Shown: piece after piece, positions 19,026 to 28,077 of the stretch
How positions within the stretch are numbered: position 1 is the first letter of the stretch
Layout of the letters: each line of letters begins with the position of its first letter
DNA from: Acinetobacter dispersus
Lineage (GTDB): Bacteria; Pseudomonadota; Gammaproteobacteria; Pseudomonadales; Moraxellaceae
Assembly (NCBI RefSeq): GCF_009884975.1
Contig: NZ_CP041970.1
Coordinates: 310,001-374,000, forward strand
DNA length: 64,000 bases
Reading direction: 5' to 3'
The notes under the pieces: model-generated
Database searches by the model: none
What the model saw: only the letters and a program-made list of their open reading frames with translations
What the model was told of the DNA's origin: nothing
Made by a program: the position numbers and the translations under genes

Positions 19026-20471
19026 ATGTTTTTAAAAAAATCGCTTTATATCGCATTATTCGCTTCTCTTTCTTTCCCAGTACTTGCACAAGGTATTGTG
19101 CTGAATGATGAAAATTTAAGAACTGATCTGAATTGGCTCAATCAACAAGGCGTGATTCAAATCAGTACTTCAACTTGGCCAATGAGCGGTGATGAAATTC
19201 AACGTGCATTGTCTCAAGCAAAGATTAGTAATAATACACAGCAAAAAGTTGTGAATTCTGTCGTGAACGCATTACAGGCAGACAATGCAACTGTGAAAGT
19301 GGGCTTACATGCTGGAACAGATCTTAAGACTGTTCCGCAAGCATTCGGTGACAATCAAAAATCTCAATATCAGGCTGCTGTCGAGTTCAATGCGGGTGGT
19401 AAAAATTGGGATGCAAAACTTCGTGTAAATGGCGAAAAAGATCCATTGATTGATAATGGGCATGATGCAAATGTTGAAGGTTCATACATTGCAGGCAAGC
19501 TTTGGAATCAGTGGGTGATCGCAGGTCAGATTCCGACCTATTGGGGGCCTGGGCATGATGGAAGCTTGATCCGTGGAGATGCTAGTCGTCCAGTTTATGG
19601 TGTGACTGCACAACGTGCAGTGCAAAATGCATTTGAAACAAAATGGCTATCTTGGATCGGTCCTTGGCAATACCAAGCCTTTGCTGGACAATTAGATGAT
19701 TACAAAGCTGTTCCAGACACTAAATTAATTGGTCTGCGCTTAACTGCTCGTCCATTCTCAGCTTTAGAGATTGGTGCTTCACGTGCGATTCAGTGGGGCG
19801 GTGAAGGACGACCAGAAAGTTTAAGTTCGCTTTGGGATGCTTTCACAGGAACGAAAGATAATGGAGGCACAGGAAAAGCTGATCCATCTAACCAGATTGC
19901 AGGATTTGATGGTCGACTGTTCTTACAACCATTATTTAATGTACCTGTGAGCTTATATACGCAATTTGTAGGTGAAGATGAAGCGGGTGGTCTACCTGCT
20001 AAATATATGTATCTTGGTGGTGCTGATTTTTCATCGAGCTATAAAAATATGCCATATCAGCTTTATGCTGAATGGGCAGATACCCGTACCAATGGCGAAG
20101 TAAGAAAAATCTCTTATACCCATACGACCTATAAAGACGGTTATTATCAGCATGGTTTCCCATTGGGACACGCGATTGGTGGTGATGGTCAAATGTATTC
20201 GGTAGGTGGTGATATTCGTTTTGATGTGATGAATCGTTTAAATGGACGTGTGATTTATGCCAAAGTGAATCAATCCAATTTGGCAATTAATGCAGCATTT
20301 CCAAAAGAAGATACCGTAAAAGGTCTTGATTTAACTTGGACACATTATCTGAAACCAACAATTCCATTAAAAGTGAATGGTTGGGTCAGTGATTCTGATT
20401 TGAACGGCAATGATGGTGGTATTTCAGTCGGTGTGGAAATTCCTTTGGAAACAAAAATGTTCCGTTTCTAA
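19026..20471 (+). CDS. Wzi-like capsule assembly outer-membrane protein
   Basis: A 481-aa protein with a signal peptide (MFLKKSLYIALFASLSFPVLAQ). The long beta-strand-rich region with alternating aromatic residues and a terminal phenylalanine (KMFRF) indicates an outer-membrane barrel. The segments IPTYWGPGHDGSL, ALEIGASRAIQWGGEGRPES and the YEWADTRT-like region (here YAEWADTR) resemble the capsule assembly protein Wzi family. Wzi anchors capsular polysaccharide at the cell surface, but no capsule cluster is adjacent. Start at ATG 19026 is chosen for the signal peptide; a GTG at 18993 would add 11 residues. Confidence 0.8.
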   Translation: MFLKKSLYIALFASLSFPVLAQGIVLNDENLRTDLNWLNQQGVIQISTSTWPMSGDEIQRALSQAKISNNTQQKVVNSVVNALQADNATVKVGLHAGTDLKTVPQAFGDNQKSQYQAAVEFNAGGKNWDAKLRVNGEKDPLIDNGHDANVEGSYIAGKLWNQWVIAGQIPTYWGPGHDGSLIRGDASRPVYGVTAQRAVQNAFETKWLSWIGPWQYQAFAGQLDDYKAVPDTKLIGLRLTARPFSALEIGASRAIQWGGEGRPESLSSLWDAFTGTKDNGGTGKADPSNQIAGFDGRLFLQPLFNVPVSLYTQFVGEDEAGGLPAKYMYLGGADFSSSYKNMPYQLYAEWADTRTNGEVRKISYTHTTYKDGYYQHGFPLGHAIGGDGQMYSVGGDIRFDVMNRLNGRVIYAKVNQSNLAINAAFPKEDTVKGLDLTWTHYLKPTIPLKVNGWVSDSDLNGNDGGISVGVEIPLETKMFRF

Positions 20472-20489
20472 TTCAAATATATACAGATA

Positions 20490-20514
20490 AAGAAGCTCTT
20501 CGGAGCTTCTTTTG
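20490..20514 (+). terminator. UUCG-loop terminator after the Wzi-like gene
   Basis: AAGAAGCTC (20490-20498), loop TTCG, GAGCTTCTT (20503-20511), then T residues. Confidence 0.85.
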
Positions 20515-20560
20515 TTTTTGATTCACGTGAAATAGATTGTTTTGATATCTCTGAATCTTA

Positions 20561-20595
20561 TTTTCATATCATAATTTTGCATATTGATATGAAAA
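20561..20595. promoter_or_regulatory. 11-bp inverted repeat upstream of cysDN, possible activator site
   Basis: TTTTCATATCA (20561-20571) is the exact reverse complement of TGATATGAAAA (20585-20595) with a 13-bp spacer. A TATAAT box lies at 20625-20630 with no good -35 element, so the repeat sits about 30 bp upstream of the -10, where a LysR-type activator such as CysB would bind. The repeat is seen; the regulator is inference. A second, perfect 10-bp palindrome TTCACGTGAA is at 20522-20531. Confidence 0.45.
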
Positions 20596-20701
20596 AACAA
20601 GCTAAAGAATTGAATCTAAATTATTATAATGAATAACCTTTACTCAGTAGCAAATTCTACTGCAAGTAAGAATATCGATATCATGAAAAATTGGAGTTGT
20701 T

Positions 20702-20800
20702 ATGGCACTCGTTCCTCCACACAGTCTTCAAAGTGGTGGTTTAATACCGCTTATAGATTTTATGGATAGCATGGATAAGGAGGAAATTGTACATGACTGA
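20702..20800 (+). CDS. possible 32-aa leader peptide overlapping cysD
   Basis: A short [23 protein letters not shown] and 12 further residues, starts at ATG 20702 with GGAG 5-7 bases upstream. It ends at TGA 20798-20800, eight bases past the cysD start (20793) in another frame. The arrangement fits translational coupling or a leader peptide. The PPHS...GGLIPL pattern loosely recalls the N terminus of the unrelated single-chain ATP sulfurylase (Sat), but that is a weak resemblance. Coding status is unproven. Confidence 0.4.
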   Translation: MALVPPHSLQSGGLIPLIDFMDSMDKEEIVHD

Positions 20801-21701
20801 AAATAGATTAACTCACCTCAAGCAACTTGAGGCAGAAAGTATTCATATTATTCGTGAAGTTGCAGCTGAATTTGAAAACCCTGTGATGCTTTACTCGATT
20901 GGTAAAGACTCAGCGGTAATGTTGCATTTGGCACTCAAAGCATTCTATCCAGCGAAACTCCCATTCCCGCTACTGCATGTAGATACTGGTTGGAAGTTTA
21001 AAGACATGATTGCTTTCCGTGACAACATGGCAAAAACGCATGGCTTCGATCTGATCGTGCATCAAAATGTAGAAGGTCGTGAGGCAGGGATTAACCCGTT
21101 CGATCATGGCAGTTCAAAATATACGGATATCATGAAAACCCAAGGTTTAAAACAAGCCTTGGATAAGTATCAGTTTGATGCTGCTTTTGGTGGTGCACGC
21201 CGTGACGAAGAAAAATCTCGTGCCAAAGAGCGTGTGTATTCATTCCGTGATAATAAACATCGTTGGGATCCAAAAAACCAACGTCCAGAGCTTTGGAACC
21301 TTTACAACGGTAAAGTGAACAAAGGCGAAAGTATTCGTGTATTCCCATTGTCTAACTGGACTGAGTTAGATATCTGGCAATATATCTATCTCGAAAATAT
21401 TCAACTCGTTCCTCTCTATTTCTCTGCAGTTCGACCTGTGGTTGAACGTAGTGGTACGTTGATCATGGTCGATGATGAACGTATGCGTTTAAAAGAAGGT
21501 GAAGTTCCACAAATGAAATCGGTACGTTTCCGTACACTTGGTTGTTACCCATTGACTGGTGCAGTTGAGTCTGAAGCAGATACCTTGCCTGAAATTATCC
21601 AAGAAATGCTTTTAGCAACCAGCTCAGAGCGTCAAGGTCGTATGATTGACCATGATGAGGCTGGCTCGATGGAAAAGAAAAAGCAAGAAGGTTATTTCTA
21701 A
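20793..21701 (+). CDS. cysD: sulfate adenylyltransferase subunit 2
   Basis: A 302-aa catalytic subunit of ATP sulfurylase, which makes adenylyl sulfate from ATP and sulfate in assimilation. The PP-loop [18 protein letters not shown] lies near residue 35, and [17 protein letters not shown] is the conserved substrate loop. Length equals E. coli CysD. ATG 20793 is preceded by AAGGAGG; an in-frame TTG two codons upstream is unlikely to be the start. It is followed by cysN after 84 bp that contain a hairpin. A possible leader ORF overlaps its start. Confidence 0.97.
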   Translation: MTENRLTHLKQLEAESIHIIREVAAEFENPVMLYSIGKDSAVMLHLALKAFYPAKLPFPLLHVDTGWKFKDMIAFRDNMAKTHGFDLIVHQNVEGREAGINPFDHGSSKYTDIMKTQGLKQALDKYQFDAAFGGARRDEEKSRAKERVYSFRDNKHRWDPKNQRPELWNLYNGKVNKGESIRVFPLSNWTELDIWQYIYLENIQLVPLYFSAVRPVVERSGTLIMVDDERMRLKEGEVPQMKSVRFRTLGCYPLTGAVESEADTLPEIIQEMLLATSSERQGRMIDHDEAGSMEKKKQEGYF

Positions 21702-21715
21702 TTTCCTTAAGCAAG

Positions 21716-21740
21716 TCCCTCTTTTTTAAAGAGGGATTTT
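21716..21740 (+). terminator. terminator-like hairpin between cysD and cysN
   Basis: TCCCTCTTT (21716-21724) pairs with AAAGAGGGA (21728-21736), followed by only four T. It is probably leaky or a processing/stability element, since the two genes encode one enzyme. Confidence 0.55.
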
Positions 21741-21785
21741 GGGAGATTAAAACCGATTTCTAAAGAATATGTGGAGTTTTGAGCA

Positions 21786-23399
21786 ATGTCTCATCAATCA
21801 GATCTTATTAGCCAAGACATCTTGGGATATTTAAAACAGCATGAGCAAAAAGATTTATTACGCTTTTTGACCTGCGGTAATGTCGATGATGGTAAAAGTA
21901 CCTTAATCGGTCGTTTACTTTACGATTCAAAATTGATTTATGAAGATCAATTGCAAGCAGTAACGCGTGACAGTAAGAAAGTGGGTACTACAGGGGATGC
22001 ACCTGATCTTGCTTTGCTGGTCGATGGCTTACAGGCTGAACGTGAGCAGGGTATTACCATTGATGTGGCTTATCGCTACTTCTCTACTGAAAAGCGTAAG
22101 TTCATCATTGCCGATACCCCTGGACATGAACAATACACGCGTAACATGGCGACTGGTGCATCTACTGCCGATCTTGCGATTATCTTGATCGATGCACGTT
22201 ATGGTGTACAAACACAGACTCGTCGTCATTCATTTATCGCAAGCTTATTGGGTATTAAAAATATCGTTGTTGCGATTAACAAGATGGACTTGGTTGAGTT
22301 CTCTGAAGCACGTTTCAATGAAATCCAAGTTGAATATGATGCCTTCGTGAGTCAACTTGGTGATCGTCGCCCTGAAAATATTGTGTTCGTACCTATCTCG
22401 GCATTGAATGGCGACAACGTTGTTAATCCATCTGCAAGTACACCATGGTACAAGGGTCAAACCTTGATGAGCCTTCTTGAGTCAGTGGAAATTAAACGTG
22501 AATCAAATAAACGTGAATTCCGTTTCCCTGTTCAATATGTGAATCGTCCAAACCTCGATTTCCGTGGTTTCGCTGGTACGATTGCGCTTGGTCAAGTGAA
22601 TGTTGGTGATGAAATTATTGCCTTGCCATCTGGTAAAAAATCAACAGTTAAAGAAATCGTAACTTTTGATGGCAACCTAGAACAGGCCGTTGCTGGTCAA
22701 GCAGTCACTTTAACTTTAAACGATGAAATTGATATTTCTCGTGGTAACGTTTTGGTCCGTGCAGGTGAGCAACCATTGATTTCACGTAGTGTGCGTGCAT
22801 CAGTGGTCTGGATGAATGAGCATCCGCTGGTAAAAGGTAAACTTTACAACGTTAAAATTGGTACTCAAACTGTTCCAGCGAAAGTCACTGCAATTAACTT
22901 CCGTGTCAATGTGAATACGTTGGAACATACGCAAGTTGAAGAACTTGAGTTGAATGCGATTGCGGATGTTGTGGTTGAGTTTGATGCGCCAGTGGTCTTT
23001 GATCAATACCAAGACAGTCGTTACACCGGTTCATTTATCTTTATTGACCGTCTAAGCAACGTGACTGTTGGTGCTGGTATGGTTGAAGCGGCGGTTGAAT
23101 GGACAGCGCATAGCAATCCTGTGACTGCGGAAGACCGTGCTGCTCGTTTAGGTCAGAAGCCTGCGGTGATTGGTGTTTCTGCATCGTTGATCGAGAAAGC
23201 TCAAGCTTTAGAAAGCTTGTTGATCCAGCAGGGTGTAGTTGCGATTGCGAAAGCCAATTTAACGGCTGAGCAAATTGCACTGTTACGTGAAACAGGTGTG
23301 GTGATTATTACCACAACTGTTGAAGGTGCTGATACAGAAATTACGGCTGACACGGTTGAAGAAGCGGCTGAGAAAGTTGTGGAGTTGGTTCGTCTTTAA
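21786..23399 (+). CDS. cysN: sulfate adenylyltransferase subunit 1 (GTPase)
   Basis: A 537-aa regulatory GTPase that drives ATP sulfurylase with GTP hydrolysis. The elongation-factor-like G domain shows GNVDDGKST (G1), [17 protein letters not shown] (G3) and NKMDLV (G4), followed by beta-barrel domains. It is longer than E. coli CysN (475) by a C-terminal extension of about 90 residues (from roughly [10 protein letters not shown] onward). That tail has no APS-kinase P-loop, so it is not a CysNC fusion; APS kinase must be elsewhere or absent. It is co-transcribed with cysD and ends at a strong terminator. Confidence 0.95.
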   Translation: MSHQSDLISQDILGYLKQHEQKDLLRFLTCGNVDDGKSTLIGRLLYDSKLIYEDQLQAVTRDSKKVGTTGDAPDLALLVDGLQAEREQGITIDVAYRYFSTEKRKFIIADTPGHEQYTRNMATGASTADLAIILIDARYGVQTQTRRHSFIASLLGIKNIVVAINKMDLVEFSEARFNEIQVEYDAFVSQLGDRRPENIVFVPISALNGDNVVNPSASTPWYKGQTLMSLLESVEIKRESNKREFRFPVQYVNRPNLDFRGFAGTIALGQVNVGDEIIALPSGKKSTVKEIVTFDGNLEQAVAGQAVTLTLNDEIDISRGNVLVRAGEQPLISRSVRASVVWMNEHPLVKGKLYNVKIGTQTVPAKVTAINFRVNVNTLEHTQVEELELNAIADVVVEFDAPVVFDQYQDSRYTGSFIFIDRLSNVTVGAGMVEAAVEWTAHSNPVTAEDRAARLGQKPAVIGVSASLIEKAQALESLLIQQGVVAIAKANLTAEQIALLRETGVVIITTTVEGADTEITADTVEEAAEKVVELVRL

Positions 23400-23416
23400 T
23401 AGGCAGAACTGATTTG

Positions 23417-23443
23417 AAAAAACCCGCGTAAGCGGGTTTTTTT
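23417..23443 (+). terminator. intrinsic terminator after cysN
   Basis: AAAAAACCCGC, loop GTAA, GCGGGTTTTTTT. Confidence 0.9.
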
Positions 23444-23488
23444 GTATTGTGTATACTCTATATTTTTATATAACTACATTTCTAATAG

Positions 23489-23845
23489 ATGAAACTTGAA
23501 ACCTTGAATAAAAATGCTGAATTCTATATCGCTTCACTAGCTCTAGGAGTTTTAGAGGGAATGAAACAGGGTGTTCTTTCTCCTGAAGCTGGAATATGGT
23601 CTTTAGCAAGGTCGAGCTTTTCTAATGAATTCTTAAAATCCACAATAATTTCTGACGATCTGAAATATGTAATCGCATGTTTTGATGAGATTGATGCTTT
23701 ATCTGACTTTGATGGTGGAGAGGTAAAGCAACAGAAAATGATTGATGAATTGAAAGAGAGATGTCTAAATTGTTTGCAGAGAGTTGATTATAAAAATATT
23801 GATATGAAAATGACATCTTCAATAAGTGATGAAGATGATTTATAG
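23489..23845 (+). CDS. hypothetical small soluble protein
   Basis: A 118-aa acidic protein that I do not recognise. It appears helical and soluble, with no signal peptide, membrane segment or metal motif. The C-terminal end is acidic and serine-rich (MTSSISDEDDL). Size, acidity and isolation resemble orphan immunity-type proteins, but no toxin gene is nearby, so this is only a thought. The ribosome binding site before ATG 23489 is weak. It lies between the cysN terminator and a convergent DUF2239 gene. Confidence 0.6.
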   Translation: MKLETLNKNAEFYIASLALGVLEGMKQGVLSPEAGIWSLARSSFSNEFLKSTIISDDLKYVIACFDEIDALSDFDGGEVKQQKMIDELKERCLNCLQRVDYKNIDMKMTSSISDEDDL

Positions 23846-23853
23846 GTTAAGTC

Positions 23854-23887
23854 TGATTGTTCCACTTATCAAAAGGCAGAACAATCA
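23854..23887. terminator. possible terminator between the hypothetical gene and DUF2239
   Basis: TGATTGTTC (23854-23862) pairs with GAACAATCA (23879-23887), loop of 16 bases, with an A run on one side that reads as T on the minus strand. Confidence 0.4.
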
Positions 23888-23892
23888 AAAAA

Positions 23893-24444
23893 TTAAAAAA
23901 TATTTTGGGTTTTTTGAATTAAATATTCTTTTAGATCTTTAGGATAATCCTGAATCATTTTCAAAAAGACTTCCCGATCACCTTGATATAAAGCACGGGT
24001 TGCCTCTTCATAATTTGGCATATTGCCCAACATGGCAGACATAAAGTGGTCGGTAGATTGTTTGGCGAGCATGATATTGCTTTCAGAAGTTGGATCATTC
24101 AGCTCTTTATCAATCAACTTCCGAATCACAGCAGATGCACTGGAACTCTGCTGATCTAACCAATCCCAATGTTTTTTCTGTAAGGTAATTTCACGGGAGA
24201 TGACGCCGAGTTTCGGTCGTCCAACTTTCTTTGTTGGCTCAGGCTCGCTATAACGTTGATGAATTTCTTGTTCAGAACCAGAAAGATTAAGATCAACCTG
24301 TCGGCCAGTTTGATCATTGAAAATTAAAATATTCTCAATTGTTTTAGGCCTAAGTTTAATCTTAATTGCAAGCTCAGCAGGTTGCCCAGTTGCGATCAAT
24401 GTACTCCCTGAAAAGGCAGTATAGGTTGTTGTTTGAATATTCAT
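23893..24444 (-). CDS. DUF2239 family protein
   Basis: A 183-aa protein matching DUF2239 in its layout. An N-terminal beta part (TAFSGSTLIATGQPAELAI) is followed by a basic linker GRPKLGVISREITLQKKHWDWL and a helical C terminus (SASAVIRKLIDKEL). The middle segment resembles a ribbon-helix-helix DNA-binding pattern, so a regulatory role is possible but unproven. No signal peptide or membrane segment is seen. It stands alone. Confidence 0.8.
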   Translation of the reverse strand: MNIQTTTYTAFSGSTLIATGQPAELAIKIKLRPKTIENILIFNDQTGRQVDLNLSGSEQEIHQRYSEPEPTKKVGRPKLGVISREITLQKKHWDWLDQQSSSASAVIRKLIDKELNDPTSESNIMLAKQSTDHFMSAMLGNMPNYEEATRALYQGDREVFLKMIQDYPKDLKEYLIQKTQNIF

Positions 24445-24661
24445 TTTCTTTGGTTTATTTTATACGGGTAAAATAATATTATCAGGGTAAAAGTAATTAT
24501 GCAAATAAATATAGCTTCAAAAGATCTGATTCAGTTGGAGAGCCAGCTCTGAAACCTGACATAAAAAATGGTGCAGATAGTATGCCAATTTTCAATTTTA
24601 TTCTGCTTTGATATCGCTTTTATGAGACAATGTTTTTTTATTTTTGTGTATTAGGACTCCC

Positions 24662-25177
24662 ATGATTGAGCAATCTCCTGAATCTTTAAGCGATATCGAA
24701 ATTTTAGACATTTTACAGTCTATGAAAAAAGATAAGCTGGATACGGAAGCAAATGAGATTATCCGTAATGGGGGGAAAGCTGGGCGTCAAGAAGCACATA
24801 AACAAGCTTTGGTAGTATTGAATACAAACTTTGAAGAAAAGTTTGTAGAAGCGGTTACGCTGGCATTAGGTTTGAATGCAGGTCAGGCGAAAAAAATTCG
24901 CTATAAAAAAGATCGTATCCGTATTTTAAAAGTGCGTGGTATTGATTATTTAGCGATTGATGGTGCAGAAACCGCTCAGGTTTTAGCTCAGGTTGCTCAA
25001 GCGATTAGCCGTGAAGATGCAATTGTGACAGAAGGTCTACACAATATTTTTCCATTTTGGAAAGAAGGTTGGCCAATGGTTCAGTTTGATAATGCCTATA
25101 AGATCTTGGCAGAAGACATTGCTATTCACTATCAAGCGACCTTGGATGAACTCATCTCCATGTATGGTGGGAATTAA
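24662..25177 (+). CDS. conserved hypothetical protein
   Basis: A 171-aa soluble protein of unknown function. The first part is helical (SLSDIEILDILQSMKKDKLD); the middle is basic (NAGQAKKIRYKKDRIRILKV) and the last third contains an aromatic segment (FPFWKEGWPMVQFDNAYKI). No catalytic motif is recognised. I start it at ATG 24662, since the upstream extension (six codons) lacks support. It is 67 bp upstream of the next small gene on the same strand and may be co-transcribed with it. Confidence 0.65.
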   Translation: MIEQSPESLSDIEILDILQSMKKDKLDTEANEIIRNGGKAGRQEAHKQALVVLNTNFEEKFVEAVTLALGLNAGQAKKIRYKKDRIRILKVRGIDYLAIDGAETAQVLAQVAQAISREDAIVTEGLHNIFPFWKEGWPMVQFDNAYKILAEDIAIHYQATLDELISMYGGN

Positions 25178-25244
25178 GCAATTATAAATATCCTGTTCTG
25201 ATCAATGCGGTTGCCAATAGAAAATAACAAGGATTGTTACTTTT

Positions 25245-25508
25245 ATGAATTTACCACCGACGATTCCTGCAGAAGCTTTAGCTATGCTTCGTGCAGGGCA
25301 GCTGATTGATGCAATCAAGATCACGCGAGAAAAAACAGGTTTAGGTCTTAAGGAATCTAAAGATTTAATTGATCAGTATTTGCAGGATCATCCACAAGAA
25401 CAGGCGCAGATTCAAGAGCAATTGGCACAACGGAGTCGTGGTGGAATTAAAGTCTTTATTTTAATTTTACTGATATTGGCTGCCGTGATCTGGTTTGTTA
25501 TGAAATAA
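25245..25508 (+). CDS. L7/L12 C-terminal-like domain protein with membrane tail
   Basis: An 87-aa protein whose first 55 residues resemble the C-terminal domain of ribosomal protein L7/L12, with the conserved run DAIKITREKTGLGLKESKDL, where L7/L12 has a similar LK...KEAKDLV pattern. A basic turn (RSRGGIK) then precedes one C-terminal membrane helix (VFILILLILAAVIWFVM). It is a tail-anchored protein, with the domain probably facing the cytoplasm. The function is unknown; contact with translation factors or the ribosome is conjecture. A terminator follows at once. Confidence 0.7.
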   Translation: MNLPPTIPAEALAMLRAGQLIDAIKITREKTGLGLKESKDLIDQYLQDHPQEQAQIQEQLAQRSRGGIKVFILILLILAAVIWFVMK

Positions 25509-25534
25509 AAAAAGCCCATATATGGGCTTTTTTT
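25507..25534. terminator. bidirectional terminator
   Basis: AAAAAAAGCCCATA pairs with TATGGGCTTTTTTT. It is shared by the L7/L12-like gene and the convergent CorC-like gene. Confidence 0.85.
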
Positions 25535-25545
25535 AGCTTTCAAGA

Positions 25546-26874
25546 TTAATCATCCTGGGGTGCAGGAGATTCACCTTCGAGATTTGGTAAAACTTGGGTC
25601 ACCAGCAATTGGTCAATTTTATAGTGGTCAATATCGACAACTTCAAATTTGAAACCAGCATATTCAACAGCATCGGCAGGACGTGGGATCTTGCGTAAAC
25701 GATACATGATAAAGCCTGCAATCGTTTCGTAATTTTCATTTTCTGGGAATTCTTCGATGGTTAACGCGTGTTTTACATCTTCAATTGGTGTACTGCCATC
25801 AATGAGCCAAGAATGATTATCACGTTTGATAATCTGCTTTTCCTCATCCATCGGTGTAACCCAGTCGCCCATAACCGTGATCATAATATCGCTGAGCGTG
25901 ATAACACCAACAACCAAAGCATACTCGTTGATCACAACAGCAAACTTTTCTTTGGTCGAGCGGAAACGATCCAGCAATTCAGACAAGGTTAAGGAGTCTG
26001 GAATAATCAGGACATTACGGATGGTTGATTCATTGAGTTGAGTAAAGGATTGATTGTTTAAGATACGTACCAGAATATCTTTGGCATCGACATAACCAAT
26101 GACCTGATCAATATGTTCACTGCACACTAAGAATTTTGAATAAGGATGTTCGGCCAGTTTTTGACGAATACTCTGTTCAGGTTCATTCAAGGTGAAATAA
26201 ACAATATTTTCTCGTGCCGTCATGCTGGATGGGACAGTTCGTTCTTCAAGCTCAAATACATTTTCAATGAAATGATGTTCTTGTTTTTGTAAGACACCCG
26301 CTTGTGCACCAGCATTTACGATGGCAGAAATATCATCAAAAGTCATACTATCATCGCGTTTAGTATCAATTTTAAAGATTCTAAAAATTGAATTTGCAAT
26401 GATATTAATAAACCAAGCCAATGGCCTGCAGATTTTGATAAAGATCGTAATTGGATTGATGACTTTAATGGCTAGTTTTTCTGGGAAAATCATGGCCAAA
26501 CGTTTTGGCATCAAATCAGCAAATAAGATAAATAGGGAAGTAACCGTTAAAAAAGATAAGCTGAATCCGATGGTATCTGCCCAAGGCCCCGGGTAAAGCT
26601 CAGTCGCCAAATTGTGGAAGTAAGGACGCAATGAGGATTCACCGACAATACCCCCCAAGATCGCAACAGCATTCACACCGACTTGCGTAGATGCAAAAAA
26701 GTCTGCAGAGTTTTCTTGTAACTCAATGACTTTATTTGCTCTTTCCTCACCGCTTTCAGCAATGAGTTTGAGTTTGAGTTTTCGTGATCCAGCAATCGCG
26801 ATTTCAGATAAGGATAAAAAGAATGAACATGCGACTAGAAGAACTAGAATCATCATGCTTTGTAAAATATCCAT
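25546..26874 (-). CDS. CNNM/CBS-domain transporter of the HlyC/CorC family
   Basis: A 442-aa membrane protein. Four hydrophobic segments form an N-terminal CNNM domain (residues about 1-190). Two CBS domains follow (about 210-330, including FLVCSEHIDQVIGYVDAKDI and FAVVINEYALVVGVITLSDI), and a C-terminal CorC_HlyC domain (ETIAGFIMYRLRKIPRP). Such proteins are often labelled hemolysins but are linked to magnesium/cobalt or polyamine export (YtfL/PaeA in E. coli). The ion or compound moved here is unknown. It is monocistronic. Confidence 0.85.
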   Translation of the reverse strand: MDILQSMMILVLLVACSFFLSLSEIAIAGSRKLKLKLIAESGEERANKVIELQENSADFFASTQVGVNAVAILGGIVGESSLRPYFHNLATELYPGPWADTIGFSLSFLTVTSLFILFADLMPKRLAMIFPEKLAIKVINPITIFIKICRPLAWFINIIANSIFRIFKIDTKRDDSMTFDDISAIVNAGAQAGVLQKQEHHFIENVFELEERTVPSSMTARENIVYFTLNEPEQSIRQKLAEHPYSKFLVCSEHIDQVIGYVDAKDILVRILNNQSFTQLNESTIRNVLIIPDSLTLSELLDRFRSTKEKFAVVINEYALVVGVITLSDIMITVMGDWVTPMDEEKQIIKRDNHSWLIDGSTPIEDVKHALTIEEFPENENYETIAGFIMYRLRKIPRPADAVEYAGFKFEVVDIDHYKIDQLLVTQVLPNLEGESPAPQDD

Positions 26875-27075
26875 ACATCACCTATGTTGATAGGACACAG
26901 CCTATAAAGTCGCTTATGCAAATAATTGTTTGTAACGCATTATTTCACTCGCTTATTCTTTAAGAGAATATAATCTATCAATAAGTAAAAGAAATAAATT
27001 TTTATTGATATTATTATTAAAACAATCAGCCACACAGAAAATATGGCTGAAAATTCATCTTGTTAATGTGTCTGT

Positions 27076-28077
27076 TTAGAAAAAGCTATGTGGTAATTGT
27101 GAATTGCCATTATTCAACAAATACTCACGATTTTCTTCTTCAATCATTTGACGTGCAACAAATAGGATCAATTGTCTGAGCCAACGATGTGCAGGATGAT
27201 GATGCAACAACGGACACCAAGCCATTTTAAGTTCAAATTCTGGAATATAGAACGGAGGATCCTTTATAACCAGTCTAGGATTCTGTGTTTGTAAGCGTGC
27301 CATACGTGTTGGTAGCGTCGCGATTAAATCTACATTTTGCGCTAACAGTGCTGGCATTTGATAATGACGGGTAAATACAGAGATCTTACGGCGTTGACCG
27401 ATACGCTCTAACGCTTGATCAATCCAACCTAATCCAGCTTGTTTTTCTGGATTAACACCAAAGCCGACACCCATACCTGTTTTAGATACCCAAATATGCT
27501 GTGCATCTAAATAGCTTTTTAAATTGAGGTGAGTAACTGCAGGGTGCTTATCATTTAAAATACAGCTGAAACTGTCACGCCATACTAAGACCTGATGGAA
27601 GCTTTGCGGGATTTCGTTGAAGCGGTTAATGGCTAGATCAACTTTACCTTGTTCCATGTCACGGTAGGACACGTCACTTGGAGTTAAGAAATCCAAGACC
27701 ACATTTGGTGCTTCTGAGCGTAAAGCTTTTACTAAACGTGGAACCAATGTTGCTTCGGCATAATCGGATGTCATAATCCGGAATACACGATTACTGGTAT
27801 AAGGACGGAATTCAGTACGCGGTTCAAGGATCATTGAAAGATCAGCTAGTGCATCTCGAATACGCGGCTGTAATTCTAATGCACGTTCTGTTGGCGTCAT
27901 GCCCTCAGAAGAACGAATGAGTAGGGGGTCGTTAAATAAATTACGTAAACGACGCAGAATATTACTCATCGCAGGCTGGGTGACACCCAATTGCTCTGCT
28001 GCGCGGGTGACATTTTTTTCACGAAGAAGTACGTCAAGATAAATTAATAAATTGAGATCGACGCGCTCCAGATTCAT
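27076..28077 (-). CDS. LysR-family transcriptional regulator
   Basis: A 333-aa LysR-type regulator with the DNA-binding domain at residues 1-65 (NVTRAAEQLGVTQPAMSNIL) and a substrate-binding domain behind it. The start is ATG 28077 (MNLERVDLNLL), the usual place for the family; the frame remains open for 30 codons upstream. It is divergent from aceA across 529 bp, so it could control aceA or the glyoxylate shunt. That is inference only. The effector is unknown. Confidence 0.85.
   Translation of the reverse strand: MNLERVDLNLLIYLDVLLREKNVTRAAEQLGVTQPAMSNILRRLRNLFNDPLLIRSSEGMTPTERALELQPRIRDALADLSMILEPRTEFRPYTSNRVFRIMTSDYAEATLVPRLVKALRSEAPNVVLDFLTPSDVSYRDMEQGKVDLAINRFNEIPQSFHQVLVWRDSFSCILNDKHPAVTHLNLKSYLDAQHIWVSKTGMGVGFGVNPEKQAGLGWIDQALERIGQRRKISVFTRHYQMPALLAQNVDLIATLPTRMARLQTQNPRLVIKDPPFYIPEFELKMAWCPLLHHHPAHRWLRQLILFVARQMIEEENREYLLNNGNSQLPHSFF

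Noticed and set aside
18895..19089. 64-codon minus-strand frame between the DUF2059 and Wzi-like genes
   Set aside because: It runs across the Wzi-like signal peptide on the opposite strand and has no ribosome binding site.
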